Shown one piece after another: positions 1 to 7,399 of a stretch of 9,976 bases of DNA. The stretch covers positions 1 through 9,976 of the forward strand of contig CAZSHA010000072.1 of NCBI GenBank assembly GCA_964606575.1, given 5' to 3'. Every line of letters begins with the position of its first letter. The stretch's first letter is position 1. The notes beneath the pieces were generated by a model that was not told where the DNA came from, ran no database searches, and saw nothing but the letters and a program-made list of their open reading frames with translations. This stretch comes from RGIG4576 sp964606575. GTDB lineage: Bacteria; Bacteroidota; Bacteroidia; Bacteroidales; Muribaculaceae. The position numbers and the translations under genes are program-made.

Positions 1-161
1 TTGTATGCGTCGTTTGACACATCTTCAGTCTGCGCTTTTGCTTTCGCATACTCTTTAGCAACGCCCTCATAGTGGCTAGTCACAAAAGAGAAAGAAAGAT
101 AAAACGCACACACAAGAATCAGAGCAACAGTCAACACTTTGATAAATCCTTTACTTTGCAT
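1..161 (-). CDS. secDF: SecDF protein translocase subunit, N-terminal part (runs off left edge)
   Basis: The first 53 codons of a minus-strand gene are present; the rest lies outside the window. The protein opens MQSKGFIKVLTVALILVC and continues through AFYLSFSFVTSHYEG into a charged, Ala/Lys-rich stretch. This is one hydrophobic N-terminal anchor followed by a periplasmic segment. The wording closely matches, from memory, the start of the long fused SecD-SecF proteins of Bacteroidales, which use the proton-motive force to help pull preproteins through SecYEG. The ATG at 161-159 is the only sensible start because it immediately precedes the hydrophobic segment. The gene is transcribed divergently from the Ig-like lipoprotein across a gap of about 200 bp. 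The identification rests on the N-terminus alone; none of the conserved SecD/SecF motifs can be seen here. Confidence 0.82.
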   Translation of the reverse strand, partial: MQSKGFIKVLTVALILVCAFYLSFSFVTSHYEGVAKEYAKAKAQTEDVSNDAY

Positions 162-218
162 GTGTTGTTTTTGTTAGTTATTTTGTTATAAAATTTTTCT
201 AGTATAGTTTACAGCTTG

Positions 219-226
219 CAAATATA
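219..226 (-). promoter_or_regulatory. Candidate -7 promoter element for secDF
   Basis: On the minus strand this reads TATATTTG, a match to the Bacteroidota -7 consensus TAnnTTTG. It lies about 57 bp upstream of the secDF start in an AT-rich gap. A convincing -33 TTTG at the usual spacing is not obvious, so this is only a candidate. Confidence 0.35.
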
Positions 227-331
227 CATTAAAATTTTCAAGTGAAAAAAATTAGTGCCTCTTTTCCGCCCTAAGCACCCACATTTTTTATTTAACACCG
301 CCTAAATCAAGCCCAAATCATCATTTTTTAG

Positions 332-339
332 TAACTTTG
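332..339 (+). promoter_or_regulatory. -7 promoter element for the Ig-like lipoprotein gene
   Basis: TAACTTTG matches the Bacteroidota -7 consensus TAnnTTTG. It ends 27 bp before the ATG at 367, a typical leader length for this phylum. It overlaps the upstream in-frame TTG at 337, so transcription from it would exclude that codon as the translation start. No clear -33 element was seen. Confidence 0.5.
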
Positions 340-366
340 CCGACTATATTAGTTGTTATAATATTT

Positions 367-2370
367 ATGAAACTGGAAAAGACTACATATATAATAGTTA
401 CAGCTCTGCTAATAGGGCTTTTATACTCTTGTGCCAGCATAGGTCGCCCCGAAGGCGGTCCTCGTGACGTTGACCCGCCTGTTTTCGTCAAGAGCAGCCC
501 TGCCATAAACACTGTGAACTACAACAAGAAAAACATAGAGCTGGAATTTAACGAATACATCACGCTTAAAGACCAATCTACTAAAGTTGTGGTGTCGCCT
601 ATTCAGAATGAGAATCCCACAATCCGAGCTAACGGAAAGAAAATATCCATCGAGTTAAAGGATACACTGATTCCTAACACCACCTATTCCATAGATTTCA
701 GCAACGCCATTCAAGACAACAACGAGGGCAATCCTATCGACGGCTTTTCTTTCGCTTTTTCCACAGGAGATCACATCGACACGCTGCAAATATCGGGCAT
801 TGTACTTAACGCGCGTGACCTAGAGCCGCTCAAAGACTATATAGTAGGCGTACACTCATGCCTTGACGACTCGGCTTTCACCAAATTGCCTTTCGACCGC
901 ATAGCGCGCACCAATGAGCTGGGACAATTCACCATACGCAACTTGAAGCCCGGGAAATACCACGTTTTCGCCTTAAACGATGTCGACCGCAACTATAAAT
1001 TTGCGCGCAGCGAGGATTTGGCTTTTCTTGACGAGATAATTGTGCCTACTGTAACCGAAATCGAAACGATGGACACGGTTTTCACATCGCAAATGGTGAC
1101 CGACACTATTTATGAAGCTAAACACAGCCTTTTCTTGCCTAACGACATATTGCTATCGGCATTCAACGAAGAATACAAGTCATTATATCTTGTGAACAAC
1201 GAGCGTACCGAGCCTAGGCGTTTCTCAATCATATTCTCAGCCCATAGCGACACATTGCCTTCGCTGGAAGTGCTTTTGCCAGAGGGATTTGACAACACTA
1301 AGACTTGGTACAAGCTAGACAACTCACAGCACAACGACACCCTAAACTACTGGATTACCGACTCTATGCTGATCAAGGCTGATTCCATCAAAGTGAACAT
1401 GCGATATTTGCACACCGATACACTCGACAACCGCACGTTCACCAACGACACCGTATATTTCAACCTCAAGAAAGCGAATAAGAAGAAAGACCAAGATAAA
1501 AAAGAAAAGAAGAAACGGAAAAAAGAGGAGAACGACTCCATAGATTCGATTCCGCAAATCGCGCTTCTAAAATTCACACCTAGCAGTGGCGGTATCGTCG
1601 ATGTGTATGCTCCGATTCGTTTCCGAGCCGAAGAACCTATCGACTCTATCAACCAAACTATGGTACACTTGAAGCAAAAAGTAGACACCATCTGGAACGA
1701 CCTAGGCAACATCGCATTGTTGCCCGACTCCGCTTTCGGATTGCTTGCCTACAAGGCTGACTATCCGTGGGAACCAGGCGGAAATTACTGTATCACAGTC
1801 GATTCGCTTGCTCTCACTGGCATCTATGGATTACACAACGAACCTATCAAGCACGAATTTAAAGTGAAAGCACTAGATGAATATTCCAACCTATTCTTCA
1901 ACATCAACCTAAACGATAGCGCTTTTATCGAACTTCTGGATAGCGGGGACAAAGTGGTAAGAACCGCACCTGTCAAAAACGGAAGTGCCGAAATATTCAA
2001 CATCAACCCCGGCGAATATTATGCGAGGGTGGTTATAGATGCCAACGCTAACGGCAAATGGGACACAGGCAATTACTCCGAGCATCGACAGCCCGAAGAA
2101 GTATACTACTTCCCAAAGAAACTGAATCTACGGAAAAATTGGGACGTAGAGCAAAGTTGGAACATATACGAGCTGCCTCTCGACTCGCAAAAGCCTTACG
2201 CTATAAAGAAGAACAAGCCTACCGATAAGCGTAACAAGCAAGAGCAAAACGAGGAAGACGAGGAGGAAGAAGACGAGTTTGGCACTAACTACGGCAACAG
2301 TTTCTATACTGGCAACAAATACGATGATGCACAACGGAACTTAGGTACGCCAAGCCGCCTAAACAAGTAA
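367..2370 (+). CDS. Ig-like (SbsA/Big_5-type) domain surface lipoprotein
   Basis: A 667-residue exported lipoprotein. Starting at ATG 367, the leader ends in the lipobox LYSC with Cys22 as the acylated residue. The reading frame is open back to a TTG at 337, but that codon overlaps the -7 promoter box and would spoil the leader. The mature protein begins CASIGRPEGGPRD. About residues 30-140 form an SbsA-type Ig-like domain (DPPVF...SP, ELEFNEYITL, TTYSIDF, FSFAFSTG). A carboxypeptidase-regulatory/CnaB-like beta domain follows (GQFTIRNLKPGKYHVFALND). About residues 368-390 are an extremely Lys-rich linker. The C-terminal third has another beta module (INPGEYYARVVIDANANGKWDTG), then an acidic Glu/Asp run near residue 630. 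Such proteins are common and conserved in Bacteroidales, but their role is not settled; surface or periplasmic structural function is inferred. It lies 81 bp upstream of the MATE gene on the same strand. Confidence 0.82.
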   Translation: MKLEKTTYIIVTALLIGLLYSCASIGRPEGGPRDVDPPVFVKSSPAINTVNYNKKNIELEFNEYITLKDQSTKVVVSPIQNENPTIRANGKKISIELKDTLIPNTTYSIDFSNAIQDNNEGNPIDGFSFAFSTGDHIDTLQISGIVLNARDLEPLKDYIVGVHSCLDDSAFTKLPFDRIARTNELGQFTIRNLKPGKYHVFALNDVDRNYKFARSEDLAFLDEIIVPTVTEIETMDTVFTSQMVTDTIYEAKHSLFLPNDILLSAFNEEYKSLYLVNNERTEPRRFSIIFSAHSDTLPSLEVLLPEGFDNTKTWYKLDNSQHNDTLNYWITDSMLIKADSIKVNMRYLHTDTLDNRTFTNDTVYFNLKKANKKKDQDKKEKKKRKKEENDSIDSIPQIALLKFTPSSGGIVDVYAPIRFRAEEPIDSINQTMVHLKQKVDTIWNDLGNIALLPDSAFGLLAYKADYPWEPGGNYCITVDSLALTGIYGLHNEPIKHEFKVKALDEYSNLFFNINLNDSAFIELLDSGDKVVRTAPVKNGSAEIFNINPGEYYARVVIDANANGKWDTGNYSEHRQPEEVYYFPKKLNLRKNWDVEQSWNIYELPLDSQKPYAIKKNKPTDKRNKQEQNEEDEEEEDEFGTNYGNSFYTGNKYDDAQRNLGTPSRLNK

Positions 2371-2422
2371 TCTACCCACATCAACAGAACATAAAGCACA
2401 GAAAGCGTGTTTTTAGTAACAG

Positions 2423-2430
2423 AAACTTTG
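2423..2430 (+). promoter_or_regulatory. Weak -7-like box upstream of the MATE gene
   Basis: AAACTTTG differs from the Bacteroidota -7 consensus at its first position and ends 21 bp before the ATG at 2452. It could let the transporter be transcribed separately from the preceding lipoprotein gene. With only an 81-bp gap, co-transcription is equally possible. Confidence 0.3.
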
Positions 2431-2451
2431 TATCACTCATAATCACGTTTT

Positions 2452-3810
2452 ATGAAGAATGCAAGCATTGACTATGGGCATGAGCCTATCGGGAAACTTT
2501 TCAGCAAGTTGTTTTTCCCCACCGTGGCAGGCATGATGTTCTCGGTTTTGCTCATCATCACCGATGGCATTTTTGTGGGGCATGGATTAGGCAGCGACGC
2601 GCTCGCCGCGGTCAACATCGTAGCTCCCGCATGGACATTCGCAACAGGCATAGCCCTCATGTTCGGCATGGGAGGCTCAATCATAGCATCTATAAGCCTA
2701 TCGCAAGGCGAAGAAGACAAAGCCCGCTTTTACATGTCGGCTTCTCTTATCATCTCCACATTGTTCTTGCTGGCGTGTTCTATCGTAATACTCATATTTC
2801 CCTACACCTCGCTGAAACTGCTAGGATGCTCCGAAGAGCTGATGCCGCTTGCTCGGCTTTACCTGCTCGGTTTCATCCCATTTTCGGCAAGCAACGCATT
2901 TCTAGTATCAAGCAGTTTCTTCGTAAGGCTCGACGGAGCGCCCAAATATGCTATGTCGGCTTCGATAGTAGCAGCCGTCATCAACGTCATCCTAGACTAT
3001 CTTTTCATCTTTCCGTTGCAATACGGCATCATGGGAGCTGCAATAGCCACAAGCATAGGTTCGCTAGTAGGAGCATTGATGACTGCCGCCTACCTAACAC
3101 GCAAGTGCCATAAGCTGCACTTCAGCAACATATCATTTGCCGCATCAAGAATCAAAATAAGCCATGCCTTGAAGCGTATATGCACGTTAGGATTTCCGTC
3201 ATTCTTGGGCGAGTTGGCACTCAGTTTCATGATGCTCATAGGCAACATTGTGTTTATGAATTATCTAGGAACCGATGGTGTGGCGGCATTCAGCATAGCC
3301 TGCTACTTCTTCCCTATCATCTTTATGGCAGATAGCGCTATAGCTCAATCGGCACAGCCTATCATAAGTTACAACCACGGAATCAACAACCAATCCCGAA
3401 TCTCGTCAGCCACACGTTTGGCATTGACATCAGCCATAGTGTGTAGCCTCGTCATCTTCGTTGCCACACTGTTTTTCAGCCACGGCATAGCCTCCTTGTT
3501 CGTCAGTGCCGATTCTCCAGCGCATGCCATTGCCACAAGCGGATTCCCACTATATGCAATCTGTTTCGTGCCGTGTGCTATCAACATTATATCCGTTGTA
3601 TACTTCCAAAGCGTGGAACGCAGCAACATAGCCATGCTCATAACGCTTATGCGCGGCTTCATTTTCCTAGGCTTAGCATTTTGGCTTATGCCTATACTTT
3701 TCGGCATAAAAGGAATTTGGTTGTCAGTGCCAATGGGCGAGATAATCACATGTGTTATAACCGTAATTCTCGCCTTCATCCTAAAAAAGCCACACCACAC
3801 AAACACTTGA
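2452..3810 (+). CDS. MATE-family multidrug/cation efflux transporter
   Basis: A 452-residue inner-membrane protein, the usual length for the MATE (multi-antimicrobial extrusion) family, with about twelve hydrophobic segments along its length. Recognisable family features are the N-terminal EPIGKLFSKLFFPTVAGMM region, the first-helix stretch DGIFVGHGLGSDALAAVN, and a conserved Gly/Ser-rich loop (FGMGGSIIASISLSQGE). A second-half counterpart follows near residues 225-265 (RICTLGFPSFLGELALSF, FMNYLGTDGVAAFS). The early motifs resemble the MepA/DinF-like branch more than classical NorM, but this is by eye. MATE proteins export drugs or metabolites in exchange for Na+ or H+; the substrate cannot be read from the sequence. 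The start is the ATG at 2452, directly before a typical short cytoplasmic N-terminus. The gene is intact and ends convergently with the outer-membrane barrel gene. Confidence 0.93.
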   Translation: MKNASIDYGHEPIGKLFSKLFFPTVAGMMFSVLLIITDGIFVGHGLGSDALAAVNIVAPAWTFATGIALMFGMGGSIIASISLSQGEEDKARFYMSASLIISTLFLLACSIVILIFPYTSLKLLGCSEELMPLARLYLLGFIPFSASNAFLVSSSFFVRLDGAPKYAMSASIVAAVINVILDYLFIFPLQYGIMGAAIATSIGSLVGALMTAAYLTRKCHKLHFSNISFAASRIKISHALKRICTLGFPSFLGELALSFMMLIGNIVFMNYLGTDGVAAFSIACYFFPIIFMADSAIAQSAQPIISYNHGINNQSRISSATRLALTSAIVCSLVIFVATLFFSHGIASLFVSADSPAHAIATSGFPLYAICFVPCAINIISVVYFQSVERSNIAMLITLMRGFIFLGLAFWLMPILFGIKGIWLSVPMGEIITCVITVILAFILKKPHHTNT

Positions 3811-3965
3811 TTGACGGCACGGGACAAATCCGCCCATCATGAGTTATATTCGCCCGATACCACAAAAACACAACATAGCAAGCACAGCATCTGCAAGCAG
3901 GCTATTCCGCACTGCATCGCATCATGTTGCCTCGTGTTTGGAAACTTTGCCATAGCAGTTTGGGA
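3811..3965. other. Convergent intergenic gap
   Basis: This 155-bp gap separates the ends of two convergent genes. No strong GC-rich hairpin with a T-tract is seen. The best inverted pair is weak: AAACT...AGTTT around a CATA loop at 3942-3961, with a bulge. The two transcripts probably end here, but no terminator can be named. Confidence 0.4.
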
Positions 3966-6053
3966 TTATTCCAAGATAGCCGAGCCTACGGTAGCACCTA
4001 CGCTAGGCGATTGAGTGCGGCGAACTTTCTTTCCGTAAGAGAACGAATAAGAAACCGAGATGGAGAATGCCCTATGATAATCGCCCGACAAGGATTGCGA
4101 GCAATAACGGTAGTTATCGGCAAGCAACCTCCGCTCTCTGCCTTTCCAATCGGAGTTGAACAGGTTGGTCGCCCTTAGCGACACGTTAAGGTTCTCGCTG
4201 CCCCAGCCTATGCTGACCGAATAGAACTGAGGTATGTCGGAAATAGTATTCTCGTCAATGGCAGTCTTCTTCGACTCGTATGCCGCTTGGGCATAGAAGT
4301 TGTTGAGCGTGTACGATACTTGGGCGTTAGCTTTCACCGTGTTGTCGCTGTAAGCCTGCCGACCGTGACGGCTCACGCTCTCGCCCGACAATCCCACACG
4401 CAACGACAACGTGTTGTTAAGCAACCGCAACGAGGCGGTGCCTCCGTAGCTGCAACTGTTGAGGAATCCGCTGTTTACGGTGTTCCTCACCATTACCGGC
4501 GTAGGCGAGCTTTCTAGCGGCTGGTATACGTAGGTCACTGGTGACGATAGCCTGTAGACACGGCAGAACAGCGAAGCCGACAGCTTGTTAGACGGCAACC
4601 ACTCATAAAACACGTTCACGGCATTGAACCTGTAGGCTTTCAGATCGGGGTTGCCTTGTATCGCATCTATAAGGTTCTGCATCTGCATATTAGTTCCTTG
4701 CTGGCTTAGCGGCACTGTCCAATACGACATTTCCGACGATGCAGTCAGCTTGTTCTTGTCGTTAAAGACATATCCGCCCGAAATGAAGTACTTAGGATGC
4801 ACCTCGTTTTTGCTTTCCTTGTTGATTGACGTGCGGTTGTAATATAGCCCCGCTCCGCCTTGCATCCACGCCTTGTCGGATTGGATATTGACCGACAGCC
4901 TTCCGCCGCCGTAGTAATATCTGGTGTCTACTGTGGCAGGCGTAGTGCCGCTGTATTCAATATCGTTGCCTTGACCACCTCCGCCCAGCGACAGCGAGAT
5001 TGAGTTGCGGTTGATGCTCTTATGCACGGTAGCCGACGCGTCGAAGCTCCAAGCCTTCTCATCCACGCTGTTGATCACCTGCTCGCTTCCCGAAGTGTAG
5101 GCGTAATCCTGCGTATATTTGCCGTATGAAGCCGACGGCTCAACCACCAGCGACATGTTTTTGGGCAAATACCACTGGTAGTTGCCTCTCCACACCGGTG
5201 TTAGCGATGTGCGGTCGGTGCGTGTGCTTGCCGCCTCTTTTCCGTACACCGCCGGTGAGAATGCCGTTTCGTTCAGCTGGTAGCCGTCAGGGCGTTTGCT
5301 CCCGCTAAGCCCCACGGTGTTCGATATCACCGCCTTGTTAGCCTGATACACAGCCCTTAGGGCTGCAAAGGCGGTACGTTGCTTCGACCCGCTTTCAATC
5401 GTAGACACCGTTCGGTCTATCTGCTGGTCGGGGAAAAGGTACTCGGCGATAGAGTTCTCTCCGTTATGGTCGCTGTTGATATAGGTGAACCCACCGTTTA
5501 TGTCGTAGGTCATCTTCTTGTAGGTCATCTTGGATGCCGCTCCATAAGAGCCAGCATCGTTGATGAATCTCTGGAGCCCGTTAACCTTGGTGTAGCCGCC
5601 GTACTCGTACTTCACCATGATGAAGTTAACCACGTGCTTCGCCCCTCCGAACCTTGGGTCTTTCGGAAAATCCAGCACCTCCACCCGCAACACGTCCATA
5701 GTGCGGATGTTAGCCAAGTCGTTCTCGGTGGCAGGCAGATAGTCGATAAATGTGGCAACGCCCTCGCCTGCAGATGTCGATATAGTGTTGTCGCTGGGCG
5801 ACACGTAAATCTGCGGGATAGCCATCTGTTGAAGCAACGCCGTTCCGCTGCCCGATGCTTTCTTGTCCCTCTTGGTAGGGATATATACGGTTTTATCCTT
5901 AGTCGTATACTGGTTTTTGGCTGTCACCACGATTTCATTCAGCTCTTTCGACTTCATTTCCGTAGAGTCGTTATTGTCGGGGCGAATCGACGAGTTGCCG
6001 GAAAACGCCGCCAAAACCATAAATGACAAACTTAAATATATCCTCATTTTCAT
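3966..6053 (-). CDS. Outer-membrane beta-barrel protein, TonB-receptor-like (OMP_b-brl_3 type)
   Basis: A 695-residue outer-membrane protein. Residues 1 to about 18 are a Sec signal peptide (MKMRIYLSLSFMVLAAFSG). ELNEIVVTAKN (38-47) resembles the segment that usually precedes a TonB-receptor plug. A plug-like region at about 55-150 carries QMAIPQIYVSP, VATFIDYLPA, DVLRVEVLDFPKDPRFGG and VVNFIMVKYEYGGYTK, all hallmarks of this Bacteroidales family. The remainder is alternating amphipathic strands rich in Tyr, Ser, Asn and Gly. The last strand reads FSISVSYSFSYGKK and is followed by the family's soluble tail ending GSAILE. Unlike many SusC-type receptors it lacks an N-terminal carboxypeptidase-like domain, and no SusD partner is adjacent, so glycan uptake should not be assumed. 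The ligand is unknown. It lies 18 bp downstream of the 80-aa mini-barrel gene, probably in one transcript. Confidence 0.88.
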   Translation of the reverse strand: MKMRIYLSLSFMVLAAFSGNSSIRPDNNDSTEMKSKELNEIVVTAKNQYTTKDKTVYIPTKRDKKASGSGTALLQQMAIPQIYVSPSDNTISTSAGEGVATFIDYLPATENDLANIRTMDVLRVEVLDFPKDPRFGGAKHVVNFIMVKYEYGGYTKVNGLQRFINDAGSYGAASKMTYKKMTYDINGGFTYINSDHNGENSIAEYLFPDQQIDRTVSTIESGSKQRTAFAALRAVYQANKAVISNTVGLSGSKRPDGYQLNETAFSPAVYGKEAASTRTDRTSLTPVWRGNYQWYLPKNMSLVVEPSASYGKYTQDYAYTSGSEQVINSVDEKAWSFDASATVHKSINRNSISLSLGGGGQGNDIEYSGTTPATVDTRYYYGGGRLSVNIQSDKAWMQGGAGLYYNRTSINKESKNEVHPKYFISGGYVFNDKNKLTASSEMSYWTVPLSQQGTNMQMQNLIDAIQGNPDLKAYRFNAVNVFYEWLPSNKLSASLFCRVYRLSSPVTYVYQPLESSPTPVMVRNTVNSGFLNSCSYGGTASLRLLNNTLSLRVGLSGESVSRHGRQAYSDNTVKANAQVSYTLNNFYAQAAYESKKTAIDENTISDIPQFYSVSIGWGSENLNVSLRATNLFNSDWKGRERRLLADNYRYCSQSLSGDYHRAFSISVSYSFSYGKKVRRTQSPSVGATVGSAILE

Positions 6054-6071
6054 AAATATGTTTTAGATTGA

Positions 6072-6314
6072 TTAAACAATTGGCATTAAGGAACTATTGT
6101 GTTGTTCTTCTGCACCTTTTTCTATCTTCTGTATCTTTCGTCCGAACTCAAACGTGTATGATACCGTCAAACTGCAATAATTGCTGGAAACACGGTTATA
6201 CGATTCCATATATTTTGAATATGCGGTGGTGTCTTGCGATGCTATGCTTGCAAAAGATTTAATATTGCCAGCCAGCGCTACACTTATTAATATTGATACA
6301 TACAGCTTTTTCAT
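6072..6314 (-). CDS. Mini protein: signal peptide fused to the last strand and tail of an outer-membrane barrel (likely deletion remnant)
   Basis: An 80-residue product from ATG 6314. Another in-frame ATG lies 30 bp upstream at 6344, but residue 1 at 6314 begins a normal signal peptide (MKKLYVSILISVALAG). After a short linker come SNYCSLTVSYTFEFGRKIQK (45-64) and a polar tail ending SSLMPIV. This aligns by eye with the extreme C-terminus of the adjacent large barrel protein (SISVSYSFSYGKKVRR...GSAILE). The plug and all other strands are missing, so the simplest reading is an internal deletion of a paralogous OMP gene that kept both ends in frame. It could still be expressed, because the frame is open and lies just upstream of the intact barrel gene. 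A functional small exported peptide is the alternative. Confidence 0.6.
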   Translation of the reverse strand: MKKLYVSILISVALAGNIKSFASIASQDTTAYSKYMESYNRVSSNYCSLTVSYTFEFGRKIQKIEKGAEEQHNSSLMPIV

Positions 6315-6481
6315 ATTATATCGCATGTTTTGTAATTTCGCCATATCTATTTCTTACTATATCCGCACTAAGCTATCAACGTGTTTGAAACAATCTCTCA
6401 TGAGCGTGTTATACTACTAATGTTACTATATAGACGTAATAGGTCGGTATTTTGTGGCACTCACCTCAAAGAAATCTGTAA

Positions 6482-6489
6482 CAAACATA
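6482..6489 (-). promoter_or_regulatory. Candidate -7 promoter element for the mini-barrel/large-barrel operon
   Basis: On the minus strand this reads TATGTTTG, matching TAnnTTTG. It sits just beyond the terminator of the upstream small barrel gene and about 167 bp before the mini-protein start. It is the only consensus match seen on this strand between 6315 and 6490. The long leader and absence of a clear -33 keep confidence low. Confidence 0.25.
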
Positions 6490-6491
6490 AT

Positions 6492-6522
6492 AAGGGGCTT
6501 AGTATTTTAAAGCTAGCCCCTT
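6492..6522 (-). terminator. Rho-independent-type hairpin terminator after the small barrel gene
   Basis: Perfect 8-bp GC-rich arms AAGGGGCT / AGCCCCTT enclose a 15-nt AT-rich loop. The hairpin starts 8 bp past the stop codon of the small outer-membrane barrel gene. The sequence following on the minus strand (ATTATGTTTGTT) is moderately T-rich. It is the cleanest terminator in the window and marks an operon boundary within the minus-strand run. Confidence 0.75.
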
Positions 6523-6530
6523 GTTGCATC

Positions 6531-7100
6531 TTATTTCAACTTCTTGAAACCGAAAGTCCACGACAAAGTGAAAAATCCGTGGCGATTTGCCTTTTCTTGG
6601 AATTTATATCCAGTAGCAACCCTAAAGTTACGTCCTATTTGCAATCCTGCACGAGGCATGAATGCTAGCGATTTTTTGCCGTCATCACCCATGTATATGC
6701 CTCCACCCATATACTCATAATCAGCAGGCACGTCAACAGAGGCGACTCCTAGCCCTGCCCCAGCAAAAAAAGTGAAATAACGGCTCAATGGCTTGTTCCA
6801 ATCGGCAACAACCATCACATTGGTCGACTTATAATCGTGGTTAGCTCCTGTATCTCGCTCCCTTTCAAATATTGTAGCACTTACATAAGCCCCTAAATCG
6901 ATTTTCTTATTCAACCTATATCGAAACTCTGCGAAAACCATCCCGCCAGTCTTTTGATTCGGAAGCGTTTCCATTTTTGCCACTGCACCAGTACAACCAA
7001 CCCCCAGCTCAAAATTCCAACGGTAAAACGTGCCAGTATCTTTGCTGAAACAAGGAATAGCAAAGCATACTATAAATAATAGTGTCAAAAACTTTTTCAT
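6531..7100 (-). CDS. Small outer-membrane beta-barrel protein (OmpA/OmpX-like porin fold)
   Basis: A 189-residue protein with a Sec signal peptide (MKKFLTLLFIVCFAIPCFS, about residues 1-19). Alternating short beta strands follow: FYRWNFELGVGCTG, GMVFAEFRYRLNKKIDLGAYVSA, FTFFAGAGLGVASVDV, LAFMPRAGLQIG, FRVATGYKF and a final aromatic-ended strand (FFTLSWTFGFKKLK). Length and strand pattern fit the eight-stranded outer-membrane barrel families (PF13505-like). The function is unknown; such proteins serve as small porins, adhesion factors or structural proteins. The start ATG 7100 directly precedes the signal peptide. The gene follows the stop of a 45-codon coding fragment by only 5 bp, as in a coupled operon, and ends at the hairpin terminator. 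Confidence 0.8.
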   Translation of the reverse strand: MKKFLTLLFIVCFAIPCFSKDTGTFYRWNFELGVGCTGAVAKMETLPNQKTGGMVFAEFRYRLNKKIDLGAYVSATIFERERDTGANHDYKSTNVMVVADWNKPLSRYFTFFAGAGLGVASVDVPADYEYMGGGIYMGDDGKKSLAFMPRAGLQIGRNFRVATGYKFQEKANRHGFFTLSWTFGFKKLK

Positions 7101-7105
7101 AACAT

Positions 7106-7243
7106 TTATTCTTTAACTAAAGTCATTCCGCCCCATTTAGAGCCTAAACAAGCAGCGGCTTGAACACGACCTTTAACTACTTTTGGTGCATTTAAATCTG
7201 TTCCTACAACACTTGTAATAGCATCTTTCCATGCACTTGACAA
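7106..7243 (-). pseudogene. Orphan 45-codon coding fragment upstream of the small barrel gene (remnant or small ORF)
   Basis: On the minus strand a frame runs from a TTG at 7243 to TAA at 7106-7108 and encodes a protein-like sequence: SSAWKDAITSVVGTDL (2-17), then NAPKVVKGRVQAAACLG (18-34) and SKWGGMTLVKE. There is no ATG near its front, and an in-frame TGA lies at 7250-7252, two codons upstream of the TTG. The balanced composition and the 5-bp spacing to the next ATG look like the end of a real gene whose front has been lost. The TTG overlaps a TAAATTTG promoter-like box (7241-7248), which argues against it being a start if that promoter is used. I do not recognise the family. The alternative is a genuine small peptide begun at a non-ATG codon. 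Confidence 0.45.
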
Positions 7244-7248
7244 ATTTA
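7241..7248 (-). promoter_or_regulatory. Candidate -7 element for the small barrel gene
   Basis: Minus-strand TAAATTTG fits TAnnTTTG. A TTTG at 7274-7271 lies 22 bp upstream, close to the usual -33 spacing. Transcription from here would begin inside the orphan coding fragment and give the small barrel gene a leader of roughly 130 nt. Confidence 0.4.
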
Positions 7249-7281
7249 TTCAAGATATTTTGAATAATCACAAAATTTTCG

Positions 7282-7299
7282 TTGACAAAGTGTTGTCAA
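7282..7299. promoter_or_regulatory. Perfect inverted repeat, candidate operator
   Basis: TTGACAA and TTGTCAA form perfect 7-bp arms around a 4-nt spacer (AGTG). The site lies 7 bp upstream of the putative -33 TTTG of the small barrel promoter, where an activator often binds. It could be a protein-binding site or chance in AT-rich DNA. The regulator is unknown. Confidence 0.3.
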
Positions 7300-7339
7300 A
7301 ACGCACTTAAAACACTCATAAACAAAGTATTATCTTATC

Positions 7340-7384
7340 AAATTCCGTTGTTTGTCCTTTATAGGGAAACAAGTAGCGGAATTT
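7340..7384 (-). terminator. Long imperfect hairpin after the 194-aa lipoprotein gene
   Basis: Perfect 8-bp outer arms AAATTCCG / CGGAATTT enclose further complementary blocks (TTTGTCC opposite GGGAAACAA) with small bulges and a TTTATA loop. It lies 15 bp past the stop of the lipoprotein gene on the minus strand, so it is probably a transcript terminator or stabilising 3' hairpin. A strong T-tract is not present. Confidence 0.45.
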
Positions 7385-7399
7385 TCGTTTCTATAGCGG

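Noticed and set aside
337..366. TTG at 337 as the start of the Ig-like lipoprotein
   Set aside because: It overlaps the TAACTTTG promoter box and would lengthen the leader; ATG 367 gives a normal lipoprotein signal peptide.
1347..1712. 121-codon minus-strand frame inside the Ig-like lipoprotein gene
   Set aside because: It is the Phe/Leu-rich shadow of the Lys-rich linker on the coding strand.
2631..3113. 160-codon plus-strand frame inside the MATE gene
   Set aside because: It is an out-of-frame shadow with Arg/His-rich composition; the MATE frame is clearly the real one.
5379..6026. 215-codon plus-strand open frame opposite the large barrel gene
   Set aside because: It lies fully antisense to a well-supported OMP gene, and its His/Val/Arg-rich sequence resembles no protein family.
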